A stretch of DNA of 64,000 nt from Ignelater luminosus (taxonomy: Eukaryota; Arthropoda; Insecta; Coleoptera; Elateridae), in NCBI GenBank assembly GCA_011009095.1, contig VTPC01000672.1:145892-209891 (forward strand), in the 5' to 3' direction. The notes under the pieces were generated by a model. It made no database searches. It had not been told where the DNA came from and was given only the letters and a program-made list of their open reading frames with translations. A program made the position numbers and the translations under genes. Of this stretch, positions 1 through 13,400 are shown piece by piece (position 1 is the first letter of the stretch; each line of letters opens with the position of its first letter).

Positions 1-3000
1 CGTGCAAGCTCCACATCGGTCAGTCTCTTCTGGCGTCATGAAACGATCGACCAACAAGCCCGAACACCATCCAAGGTTGGCCTTTTTACGTAAATTACGG
101 CCATTACAAAAACAATAAAATTTCTACTAAATCTTTTCTCTTATACAGGAGACAATATTGTTTTGGCAAAAATAATTCTTGGAATACTATTCGATTTGGC
201 ATATTGAACAATACCTAAAATTAAACTTTTAAAAACGAATTTCTAATGCACTCTGGATGCCAAGGGTGAAATTTGAATTGTTTATGAATTTGGAAATATG
301 TGCTAAACATATTGAAAGAGACTTGCTTGGTCTAGGATATGTAACGAAACAAATTAGGTAAGGAAACCGAGTAGGGTGGATTAAGATGTTACCCTAAAGA
401 TAAATTCGTGCAGCGGCATTGTTTGACAATAAAAGTAGAAGTGCATAAGGTCTTTGCATTTTTTTATCATGAGGAAAGATTTATGTGAAAACTGCTTCGA
501 GAGGAATCGTAAAATTTGCAAAAGCGATATTACAGGCAACGAGAAATCAGTCCAATTAACAAACAATAATATTACAGGGTTATATTAAATTTATTGTTAA
601 TGTTTAAACAAGTTTAAACGTATGGTAGTAGGTAGTAGTCTCTTTTTCTTTGCTTGAACTGCTCATGCTTATCTCATACAAATCTTTCAGTTGAACATTG
701 ATATTGTTTTCTTACGAATTCATCTTGGTTATAGAAACAATTTAATACAATTTGGAAAAATAAGTTAATCGTTATCGTTTATTTACATATAGAGTGATGC
801 AAGGAAAATTCAAAGTATCTCAGAAACGTACTCTAGTTAACTTAAATTGAAATTTGCGTAACCTGTAGTACGCAAGATAATGTAAAAGACAAAGGAATTA
901 CAAAAAGCACTTAAATAATAATCACACAGTAATAACACAATGAACACGAAAATTGCTCACCAAGGTTACTCAACTGTATTCGATTCCTGGACTCAAATAA
1001 TGATGAACTGCCAAGGCATTTTTTATTGTTGGCAGAAGATTTTGTTTTATATTGATTTGAAGTCAGTTTGAATAGTTATTTGTGATTTTTTATACTTTGG
1101 GTCAGGTTTTTGATTAAGTTCGACTGTATACTAATCAAATACATTTTCGCAGCTCAAATTAGTTTTGAAGAAACACTTTAGAATAATTTTTGATGCTAGT
1201 TGCAATCAATTTCTAACCAAATGTCATGAAAATTGGGTCTTTTCTTGTCAAGGTTAAATGAAAAGCTTGCTGTGGCCATGTGCGCAACATTGGCCGTCCG
1301 GGAGTAGCGGCACTTATTTAGGAAACATGCCTACCTATCTATCAGATTTTGGTTCATAGGCATCCGTAGTAGTAGTAGTAGAGGGCGCGATTGAATTTCT
1401 AAAAGGTATTGAAATGCAAGCAAGGGGTTTAGTACTATTTAGAAACAGGTCTACGCACCCAGTACAACGAGTTCTTTATCTTTCAAGATGTCGCCGCTAA
1501 AGGTCACAACAAAATGGGTAAAATCACTGCCACACAGTGTATCAGGCCGAAAGGATGAAGTTTGGCAGTCTGCGCTTTGGGCCGATTTTGGTATAGTAGA
1601 TTTTAGTTTTAATGTTGGTACTGCATTATATTAGAAAGCACATTGTTATGTTGTAGTAGTAATGATATTAATCATTTCTGTCATTTCATTAAAATGTCTT
1701 TTGAATTTTCAAACCAAAAACTTAACTAACAGGGTTCAATTGTCTACTAATCTAAATAATGTATTATAGGGTGTCGTAGCACTATACGAGAAACAAGCGA
1801 AATCAACGGTGTTGTCAAATTAAACATCCCGGCCTTGTACATTAAAGAACGTTAAGGCGGAATCCAATTTAATTATTTTTTCTTGATGACGGTAAGTGAT
1901 AAGCAAGTCGGGTTTACGGATTTGTAAAAAGAAGACCGGTCATGCGTTTATCCATGCAAGACAGAAAATACCAAACGTTCATCGATCAGGAAAAAGTCTC
2001 TAGAAGAGATTGGTGGGAGTGCAGTGCAGTCTTTGTTTGTTTTTTCACCTCCTTTCCTGTATTAAGGAGAGGAGTCTTTTTTTGGTATATTTCCGGGAAA
2101 AAATGTCCCATACGAATGGAATAGTTTTTGCATTGGCACTTAACTACTATATGGGGTGGGTTTGGACCACCTTCGATTGTTTTTTCGTTTGGATATTTCG
2201 GAAAATCGAATTTTGACCACCGTTAACCATCGTAGTTGACGTAACTGCACTCTTTTGCAAATTATTTTTTTTTGTTTGGATATATTAAAGTTTTAGCTAT
2301 AAAAAGCTCTGCTGAGTGCACCCCGACAACGGCCCACTTGATTTAAAATTTCTGAGAAATCAGAGAAACTTGACTGTTTTAAAACAGTTAAAGCTAGCGT
2401 GATAGAATGGTGCCTAGAAGTGGGTTTTGTCGCTCTGAACAAGAATCCAAAGAATCCAAAATCAATTGGCAAGTGTTTCGTATCCATTGCTCATCATCGA
2501 TTCTATGATGGCTCGCTTTACTCAATTGTTTATTGATGATTGATAACGAGTAACAATCATGTGATTTTTCTTGACGTATAGGATTATCATGTATTCCTTG
2601 CATTAAATCCATTGAAAAGAAGAAATACGTAGTCTTTGATGAGAAAACGGTTATTTTCGATTACCATTAACTAGACATTGATTGCAAAATGTACTAAAAA
2701 ACATTTCATCAATACCTTTTCAAAGCTAATGTGAACTGCATAAATGTATTTGATAGTTTATAATCGAACTTAATCAAAATACTGACTAAAGAGTATGAAG
2801 AATCACAGATACTTCATGCCACTGCATATATTGACTTCAAATCGATATAAAACACAAAAACAATGAAGAATCCCTTGGTAGGTCGTCATCTTTCAAGCTC
2901 AAGGATCAAATGCCATTAACTAGCCTTTGTCCACAAACTTTTTTCCCAGATGTGTTTCACTGTGTAGTTAATAACTCTGATAGTGAGTGTCAATTTTCCC

Positions 3001-4313
3001 TTTAGCTAGTTTAGCGAGAAATATTTAATAAATGTATAATGAAATCAAGAAAATTTAAAATTAGGAATTTTATCATTTCTAATGCCTTTCAATTAATTGC
3101 AATAAATAAGTATAATTAATAGACATTTAACTTTATAAGTAGGATTGATTTGTTCATTATAACTCGACCTACTTTGTCAGTATTAACAGATATATTTTTT
3201 GTGGCTTTTTGAAAATAGGATGTGTGGATACTCTTCAACTTCTTGGCATTTTCAAGGTCAATTTTTATAGTTCGACTTAAGACTGTTCTGCATTAAACAC
3301 CCTCAAAAGTCTCCAACACAAACAATATAACTTTTGCTAATTTTGGTTGTCACTGTTGTTCTGACACTGTATGAGCAAACCTTTGTCGTTTCCTGCGTAT
3401 GTGCTGAGTCTTGAAGTATCTTTACAGTTTTTTGTTGTAGTTTAATCCTGCTTCTAATTTGCGATATGATTTAGCTAATTACTTTCCACACAGTTAAACC
3501 CTTTAGTGTTCGAATCCTTTTGTTTGTGGCTAGAACACAGAACTTTCCGCTTACGCGTTTTCATTTTGAATTCACATACTTCTTAAATCATTCAATATTG
3601 TCGTAGATGGTAGATTTTTCTACTCGGTGTCTTAAAAATTGTGGTGTAGTGTCACATTTAGAAGCTGATGGAATTCCGTCTAAAAGTTTACACACCAATT
3701 TCTGCACGGCCAATGCTTTGCTCGACGTCTTTTCAGAATAACTTACTAATGCCGTCTAACATCCTATATCCTGTGCATCGTACAATGTAACGACTTGATT
3801 TAGCAATCCAGAAGAATCCCCGAGTTTAAAAGAACAGACTGAAAATAATACTGTAAAGTTATTCTGAATTTCATTCACCATACGTTATTGTCGAATTAAT
3901 TTAATCTTGCTTAGTCCAATTGACATTTACTTGATTAGAAGCTATTTAGCAGTAATCTAGATTTTGGTTTTTGGTTTATCCTTAATAAAAATGTTTTGTC
4001 TCATTTGTTAAAATGTTTTGTATGCTTTTGTTAATGACTGTTGTTTTAGCAAAGACTGCAATCTTTTAAGTTTCGTTTTCTTTTGAATATTTATCTTGAA
4101 GGAAATTTCTTCGTCATAGAAGTTTAAATACTAGTTCCACGAATTTAATTTTTACGTATACTTATAAATGCAAATTAACGTAACTACAAATATTAACTTT
4201 AAGTAAATTACCCGTCGAATACTGAATTTTAATTAAGTTCCTCTGCAAACTTAAATTACTCATTAATTCATATTCCTAATTAATCATTATTAATTGATTC
4301 CTTTGATTTAAAG
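1..4313 (+). other. Upstream Fur2 intron or 5' flank, no recognisable gene
   Basis: AT-rich sequence with no frame resembling a convertase prodomain or signal peptide. The first 80 bases are richer in GC than what follows, but give no recognisable peptide. There is a short TAG repeat near 1366-1381. The stretch 1960-2240 looks repeat-like, without open frame or terminal repeats I can define. Since exon 1 enters in phase 0 through a good acceptor, at least the last part is intron. Confidence 0.6.
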
Positions 4314-4499
4314 GTACACTGGGCCCAACAGCAACACGAAAAGCGACGGAGAAAGAGGGATTATGAAGTGGCTTCCATTTCCCCATTCGCACAATATTTG
4401 AGTGCGATAGCTCCTGCTGCAAGGCACGGCCATCCGCGGTATAGAGCTGTCTCTTCCAGGGCTTTTCCGGATCCGCTTTTCAAAGAACAATGGTACCTG
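4314..4499 (+). CDS. Fur2: Fur2 exon: end of prodomain and autocleavage site
   Basis: Sixty-two codons in phase 0 between an AAAG acceptor and a GTAAGT donor. The peptide begins [10 protein letters not shown] and then reads RRRKR before DYE, the convertase autoprocessing site at the prodomain/catalytic boundary. It ends with the conserved [12 protein letters not shown] block that leads into the catalytic domain. Base composition is clearly richer in GC than the flanks. Nothing in 1-4313 was recognised as the preceding prodomain exon, so this is the first exon I can support. Confidence 0.95.
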
Positions 4500-7400
4500 G
4501 TAAGTAGCAGTTTATACACATTATGTTTTACCTCCGACTAAAAAGGAAAGACAGCATAAAAAATACATTAACGCGGCAACTTCTTTTTTATGTTTTCTGA
4601 ATAATGCATTCAGATTAAATAACATAGGCACTTCCTTTAATGGAATCCTAAAAATTGATTCTTGAAATGATTGGTTTTGACTTTTGTGTAGAGGGAATTG
4701 CAAATCGGTGTAGATTTACCTTTATCTTCTTGATTACATTTGGGAGTTTTCTGCATCCAACGCTTTATCGAAAATAAAACTAGAACAAATTATTGAAAGC
4801 GGTAAATGGGTTTAATATAATCTCAGCAAAACTCTTATGAGAAAATCTTAAAGCAGGATTTTGTTTTTTTTATTTTAACTGAAGTGCATGCTTTAAAATA
4901 GAACTGTAGCAAGAAAATTACCGACGATTTTCCTTAGCTAAGAGAAAAGTTTCTTTGTAAGTTTGAGAATTTTTTAAGTTATAACTTTACTTTTATGGAA
5001 GAGAAATAGAATAATGATTTAAGCTTGATTTTACGGTTAAATATGTTTTATCAACAAGAAAAAAACGTTTATTGGCAGTTTTACTGCTATAAAATTTTAA
5101 AATAAAAGTTTTGTAATATGTTCATGAACAGTATCAACTTGAGATCTCTGCCTCGTTGGCGTAAGACATAAAAAGATATTTTCTTTGTTTCTGCAGTTCT
5201 TTTAACATAAGATTTCGCGCTTTTTAATGCTTTCATTCTATACCTTTGTCAAGTATTACCATTTATAATTGAAATCTTTGTTTCATTTTGGAGATTTAAT
5301 ATTAAAAAGGATATTAAGTTCTATATTTAGAGCGAGTATTCTGTTAGGTGACGCTGAAGTTTATGACTTTGTGGAGTTATTGTAGTAGTCTAGAATAATA
5401 AGGTGTAATGAAGTTACAAAATTTTACATTGTGTTGATTTTATTTGAAGACAATTAGTTAGTATTAGTACCGTAACCGACCTATATCTTGCTTGTAATAA
5501 TGCCTTTATCAAGTAATGGCCCCGTACTTCTGTATTTATTTCAATTGAATTCAGAATTTGCTCTATTGTGATTTTATTATATTACTAAGAAAACATTCTC
5601 TTGTCCCTAGTAGCTTCTCTTCGTGTTCCTCCTTTTACTCTCCTTGGGTATTTCATCTCTGTAGCTTCCTTGATAGTAACACCCATGATTCGCAACTCTA
5701 TGTTAACACTGGTCTACTATACATGGCTTTGTATATGTTATCTTTTTTTGTCTTGTTACTACTGAAACTTCTATTCAGTGAATAGTATAACTCTTTTCTA
5801 TTGTTTCCTTGATTTCTAGTTTTTGGTTTTCAATTTTTTTGCAATTAACACCTAGGTATTTGAATTGGCTAACCTGTTCTATTCTCTCATTGTCTACTTC
5901 TATACTTAGTTCTCCTTGTTCTTCCACTTCTACCATTATCTTTTTCACTTTTTGTAATAATCACTATGTCATCCGCAAATGCACATTCTGTAATTGCTAC
6001 GGTTTTCAAATGGCTATATATGTCAAGCCCTCCTTAATTAAATATTACATGATGTCCACTGTTCTTATACAAACTTCTAATTGATCTTATTAACTTATTA
6101 CTGACTCCTCCCCTTTATGAACTGTTCCACATTATTGCTCTCGGTACTGAATCAAAAGCCTTCTTGAGATCGATTTTTTACTTTTTCACGTATACATTGT
6201 GTCCAAGATAAGGAAGGCCACTACAGGGATATCTAAGATGGTTTCTAAGCAACGAGACGTCACACCAAAAAACTAATAATACCATCTTCTTCTTTTCAAT
6301 AAATTGTTATAAGAAAGTGTCTGTCGTTTCTTATCATATTAAAAATAAACTCAGAAAAGAAGAAAAACAAAATTGCAATCTTTCGGTTTCTTTGAATATT
6401 TTCGGAATCGTTCTGAATATTTTTATTTTTTAAACGGCATCGTACTAGGCGCTTAATTGCGCTACTTCTTTTCTTTTTAACCGTTTCTTTATTTCTTATG
6501 GTTTCCGAGATCCCTGTAATGGCCCTCCTTATCTTGGACACATTGTATAGTACAGTAAAATTAGCTCAAAAATTGACCAAACCCGAACATCCAAAGCAAA
6601 AAGTTCTACCTCGCGCCAAATTGTTCTATACCCTCCTCTTAGTAAGTGATAAAAAGTTGCACCTCATAGAGTGTCGGGTTTGGGGTGTAGGGGAGTGGAA
6701 AGAGGGTGGATGGTCTTTTTCAACAGTTTTTGCGCAAATAAATCGAAAACTCTGAGGTCTAGCCAAACATTTGTGGTATTCCAAATTAATCTGCATTAAA
6801 TTTCAAATAAAAATGGTCTCATATACTTTTGTGCTGCAGTTAACGGTTACGAAGATATGGAGGGGGGAACTATCATTATTTCCCAGTTTGGCAAAAAAAA
6901 AGGAAATGAAATCGTAATTTTTGCTCTTCTTTACATCATTTTATTCTTGCAGTCTTTTAGTATAGTTGCGAGGGATGGGGGCTGGTGATGATTGATGATG
7001 ATTGAAGGGAAAAAATTCAGTTAGCTGTGAAGTCTCTTGCAACCATCACTCAAGCAGTGACAGTACGTAATGATACTCTATGTGAAAACCCTGACACCCT
7101 TCTACACCATCTGGCATGCACACTAAGGACCGATGAGCAGCTGGCAAAACTCATCAAATACGAATTATGTGCTTACCCTCCATCCCCGTTTGACAAATCG
7201 GGTTTGATGAGTAAGGGAAGTAAATCTTCAACAGTCAAAGTATTGGTACCTGCAACAGATGAACTAGGTGACATCACAGATCCAGGAGGAGTGTTACAAC
7301 TGTCACATGTTATTGGTGGAGGGCACCTCCTCCACGCGTTTGCTAGCAACGCCCAGTTACCTTCAAACAGATTAGTCAGTCAGTCAGTACACTGGTTATG

Positions 7401-10400
7401 TCATTTCTCATTATGGAAAAGCTATTATTGTGTTTGATGGATACGTAGAAGAACACAGCACAAAAGATGAAGAACATTTGAGCAGATATCGCACTACTAG
7501 AAATGTTGAAGTGAAAGTAGAAGATGCAATTAATGTCTCTCTTTCACAAACATAATTTCTTGCTAATGACAAGAAGAAGATGGAACTGATTTCTCTCCTC
7601 ACAGTTCACTTACAGAAAGCTGTTGCTTGACCGTAAATATATGGTCTTGCACGCTCCTTCCCTTTCGGAAATCACTTTGAGAATCTGGCAATGTTGACTC
7701 TATAGACTGTTTTAATCTTTAACCATAACTTATTCATAAACTTTCTTTGCCGTGCTTAATAGAGTTATTCCTTGCTAGTTATTACAATGTTTTGATCACT
7801 TTTCTTATGTATTGGTAGTATTACTTCAATTTCCCAGTATGTCGGTATTATTTGTTGCTTCCATAATCTGTTACATATTTTCAAAAACATTCTTTAGCAC
7901 TCATGTATTTTAGCATTTCACTAGTAATAAATCATGGCCTGGTGGCCCTTTGTTTTTTAATCTTTTAATTGCTTCTTTTAGTTCTTTTAATGTTATCCCT
8001 TCATTCTCTTCATCTCTTCTCTATATTCATTACTTACCTACTTCGTCTCTAGTTTTGTTCCTTCTTCACTGCATTACAGGGTTTGGAAATATTCGTTCTA
8101 CGTATTCATTATCTCGTCTTCATATGTCAATACAATTCCCTCTTTACTTTTAATTTATATATTTTCATTTGTTTTTTCCGGCTTTGAGGTTTTCAGAACT
8201 TTATAAAAGGGTTTCTGGTTACCCTTACTGTCTCTTTTTAGCTTTTCTTCAAAATCTTTGTACGAGTTTTCTTTTGCTTTTGCTACCATTTTGTTTACTA
8301 ACTATCCGTGTCTCTTATGTTCTTCATAATCTTCTTTTGCTTTATCTGTTAGGTATTTCTATCACATTCTTTTCTTCTTTTTTATTTTTTGTCTTATTTC
8401 TTCAGTTCATCACGTTAATTGTTTTCTACGGTTTATAGTTTTACACACTTCGCATACTTTCTTAGCAGCTTCCGTGATTATTTCTTTGAATGTGAATCAC
8501 GGCTGTTTTCTGTTTTGTACATTTCCTACCTTTGATTCTATTCCATGATTAATTATTTGCTTATAATTTGCTGCTGTCATTGTTTTTTAACTTTTATGTT
8601 CTTATGATTTTCAATTTCAGTTTTTTTGTGTTCCATTTTGTCTATCTACAGAGAATGGTACAAGACTGGTTAAGTAAGTATGGTAATCTATCGGGAAGAT
8701 TCTAAAAAACAAACATACGTCATGGATTAAAACAAAACAATGACAAGAAATAAGAAATAGTGGAGCAAATTTATGCATGGCTATAAAAGAAAATTTACAC
8801 CCTACACCAGCAGGTAGAAGGGAATTAACATTGGATGGAAGACGTTATAGCATTCGCTTACTCTTAATTCTAACTCCCCGAGCGTTTATAAGGCTGATAT
8901 CGAACAGATCTGAAATCTTGATGTTCTAATACCTATATCTGTTTGCTGGATTTTATCTTTTCATATGCTTTTTTCTTTTTATTGCTCGTTTGTACAATTT
9001 TTTCACAAGTTTTTTGTTTGTTATGATAGAAATTTCATCTGGAATCTTTCTTGTACTAATTTGTTGGACCCTTCTTTCCCTCGTATAGTGCAGTTAACGT
9101 CCAGGATCTATTTTTCTACCCTCTCTTGGTCAAATTGAGCATTTTGGTTTCCACCTTCCCTGGATTGTACAGATTCTAGCCACAGACTATGTTTCTTTTA
9201 CTTTTGCATTCGAAATTCGTTTACTGGATTGTGTAGATTTTCTCCTCCTTTATTGTTAACGCTTACAAAAAAAATCTAGACAGTGATCTTCTCTTGCCGT
9301 ATTCAATGATGCGATGCGTAGTTTAGAAATTGGTTGCGTCGATCAGTAGAATGATTTTGATAAACGGATTCTGCAAGCACAAGTGTCAAGATTGGAAGAT
9401 AGGTCTCGCTCCAGAAAGGAAGATATCCTGTATTAGCAGTGCAATGTGAGAAGTGTCCATCTTTTCACTTAAATAGTATCTATGTATGCTTACGAATTAC
9501 AAATGACTCAAGAACTGTTGTCACCTGAGACTTGCATATGTTTAGCAGCTATTTCTAAGAATACAGCGCAGTTAGCGATGTCTAGAAGATGGATAACTGA
9601 ATATTGTTTTGACAGGAATATTAATATAAAAAATTATAGACGTCCAATTTTGGAAAGCAATATTCAAGATGGGTAGTAAAATATATCTGTTAATCAGCCT
9701 GAATTGTGTTATTATTTTTATAAAATACTTTTTAGTACTTCATACCTATCGAGCTGTGTATAGTTTTCATTTAGATACCTTTTCGTATTTCATTAACGGT
9801 TAATTGTTCGAGGTTTTTAATTAAAAGTTAAATTTTAAATTCATAGGTGTATTGAATGAACATGATTTGAAGTATTTGCGGAAATAAATTTAGAACTATT
9901 GTTATAAATGTACATAGCTGAGCAAAGTTCATTATTTGCGCACTCGCTCATTTGAAATTTAAAAGCTTCCGTCCTCATAAATCGTATATAATTTAAAATG
10001 TATTATTTTAAAATGTATTCGCTCGCATCTGTTACCGACTTTACATATTTTATATACTCGTGTTGAGCTCTTGCTGAATGAGGAAATCTCTTGTCTATTT
10101 TCTCCTTTCAATAATCCTGTATGTGTGTGTGTGTGATACGCTACTGAAAACCTGAACACATCTGCAGCAGCTTGCTGCCACACGTACTTGTCGTTTTGAA
10201 AGCTTTAGATTTATGGAAAGCTCGGAATTCCTTCAAAGCACACACTTGACTTCACAATAATCTTTTCTTTTGGAAGAGGCTTTCTGTGTTTAATTGCGCG
10301 TGTGTGCTGTGTGGGACGATGGGGACATTGAAAGCCCGGGCGGAGGTGCATGTTGTAGAAGGAGACGACTGTCGGGACTGGGATCAATTCTGAACAGTCT

Positions 10401-13400
10401 ATTATCCTCGAGGATATGACACCAACCTCAGCCTGACAGGATAGGGTGATAGTGATAAATCATAGGAACCTTGGCCTGGGAACGTATTCTCCACGTTGTT
10501 ATTAAAACGTCCACTTTAAAATGCTCATTTCCGCGCTTGTAATTGTGCAATTTGTTAAGTAATAAATTTTACAATTCAACTGTTTTTCGTGCCAATTACT
10601 TTATAATTTTAACAAATGTTTAAAAGCAATTAAAAGCGGAGAACATTTGCTATAGCTATTTTGCTAATTGCTTGTAAATATAAAAGTAGACAATGATGTA
10701 TTTGCCTTTTCAACTAAGGATATTAGTTCTTTTCTGTTAATCGTTATTGTTAATTATTATTAACCGACAGTTTGTTAGGTTATTCCGAAAGTATTGATTA
10801 ATTTGAAACTTCTTAAAAAAGGAAGCACAGTTTGGTCACTCATAATGCTTTTTCTATAAAATTATTTGGAGAGATCCAAGGATCGACCTTCAGGTCTCCA
10901 GATCTTAATTTATTAAAAAATATTTTAAATTATAATAACGGTATCATATGTATATAGTTTTCTTGTAGCTCTTAAAGAAAAATTCATAAATTACTTCTAA
11001 GACTATCACTTGTAAAAACAGGACGAATTTAAAATATTCAGAATTCATTTTTTACCGTATAACTTTATAAGTTCACTGAAGTTTTTTGTATAAAATAATT
11101 TTTAGATTATAAAATATAAATGCTCTTAAAGCTATATGTTATATTAATGTCTTTTTCGATTTTGCATATGTATGTTTACTGTAAACTTCTACATGACCTA
11201 ATATTTGCAAAAGAAAGAAAAATGAAAATAAATATGTTTACTTTGACGTTGGTCAGATATTGCTTTCCATCCCCTTTGGTTATAAAACTTTCATACACAT
11301 ACATTTTTTACATTAATCTTACGTTTTCTTTTTTGTGTCTGTCAAATCGAATATTATTCTTTTGTGTCTTTTTGTTTCGTATTAATTATGTCACTAATAA
11401 AAGGTGAAATCATAAACAATGGTGGCTAAAAATGTTTTAAATTGATCAAATTATCGAAAGATTATTTTGAATTTTGTTTTAATTACATATAAAGCTTACA
11501 AATTAAAAAACAAAAATTATTTTCTTTTAATGTTTTGTTCTTATTTTTATTATTTTACGCATAAGACTTTTTTGTTTAGTTTAGCATTTCTGAACATTTT
11601 TATCTACGCGAGAACCTATTTTGGCGACCCCCATTTTACCTTTATTTATCTTTATGTAGATTTATCTCTGATTGTAAGTAAAACTCCCCGTCTTTCTACC
11701 CCACGTTTATTAACTTGATATTATTTCAGAGGATACTGCATTTATTTTCCGAGAAGGTTACTATATTGAAGCATTTCATGGTTTATTTGGGACAAATTGT
11801 ACAATATTTTACAGAAAACCGACCAAAGAAAACATAGTGAGACACCAATGGTAATAATGAGTCAAAGAAATTGAAATACACAAATGATGTAGTATTTAAT
11901 GAAGAGAAAAGCATCTGGAAATGCAATGCATAACCACAACGAACTCCGCTTTGTTACTTTTTATATCAGAACCAACTTATTTTGATATTTAGCAGACGGT
12001 TTCTAAATGCTACGAGAAATAATCAAAAAATAAGAAATATACAAAAAAATACGTGTCGAATGTTGTGACCTGTACTACTTACATAGGTGTATACCTATGA
12101 AATGAGACTTTTTTTTTCAATTTTAAACGTTTATTAACAAAAAATGGTTACAAATTTAATCTTCAAAATAATAGCCATCGCTAGCGACACATTTTACCCA
12201 TCTCTCAGGCAATTTGTGAATGCCGCGCCAAAAAAATTGGCCGTCTTTGGCCGCAAACCAATCATCGAGCCATTTTTTGGCTTCTTCGTGAGAATTGAAG
12301 CGCTGCTCGGAAAGTGCGTGGCCCATCGATGCAAACAAATGATAATCGGAAGGCGCCAAGTCTGGTGAGTAAGCCGCATGCACCAGCGGTTCCCAATCGT
12401 ACGTCTCCACCAATTCCCGGGTCGCTCTTGTTCGATGTGGTGGTGCATTGTCATCAAGAAAAATTACTTTGTGACGCCGATCGGCATATTCTGGGCGTTT
12501 TCGGTGTATAGCGCCGTTCAAATCGGCCAATTGTCGTTGGTAGCGTGCACCGTCAACTGTTTCACCTGGTTTTAATAGCTCGTACCAAATCATACCATGC
12601 TGATCCCAGAAAACACACAGCATTGCCTTGCGGCCGAAGCGATTTGGTTTGGCCGTTGATTTTGGCTTGTGGCCGGGCGGACCATACGATCGTTTACGCT
12701 TGGGATTGGAGAAATACACCCGTAACGATTCGATGCAAAAAAGACTTCCTTTTGAACCGGGAGAGCAGCATTTCACAAGTGGTTTTTCGGTTCTCTTGCT
12801 GCCTTTCAGTCAGTTCATGCGGCACCCATCTTCCGACCTTTAAAATCATGCCCATGTCTTTCAAACGTTTGCAAATGGTTTTTTGGGTCACTCCCAACTG
12901 CTCTGCCATCATTTCTTGCGTTTGACCATCATCTTCATTCAACAATGCTTGCAATTCGGTGTCCTCAAACTTTTTCGGTGGCCGGCCACGTTCCTCGTTC
13001 TCCACGCTAAAATCACCACTTCGGGATTTTTCAAACCACCTGAAGCACTGTGCTCTGCTTAGAGCATGTCCACCGTAAGCTTCTATAAGCATTTGATGAG
13101 CTTGAGAAGCGTTTTTTCTTCAATTGATAACAGAAAATCAACGATGTCCGCAAATCGTAGTTTGAAGGCACGAAATTCGACATTTTTAAGAGCGAAAAAA
13201 ATGCGTTGTTGTATGAAACATCACAAACAATGAATTGAATATTGTTGACAGATGACAGACGAAAAAAATAAGACATTTGGGACAGTTTAAAAATACTCCT
13301 AGCGACATCTGTGGTCTAATAGCTGAAAGTCTCATTTCATAGGTATACACCTGGTATATACCAAGTTTCAAAACCATCGGTGAGGTACACTTTTCCTGCA

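Noticed and set aside
1..92. Open frames in the GC-richer start of the window, possible partial exon
   Set aside because: None of the frames gives a recognisable convertase prodomain or signal peptide, and the candidate donor AAG-GTTGGC is weak.
12378..12925. Plus-strand open frames across both mariner copies
   Set aside because: They are antisense shadows of the conserved transposase on the minus strand.
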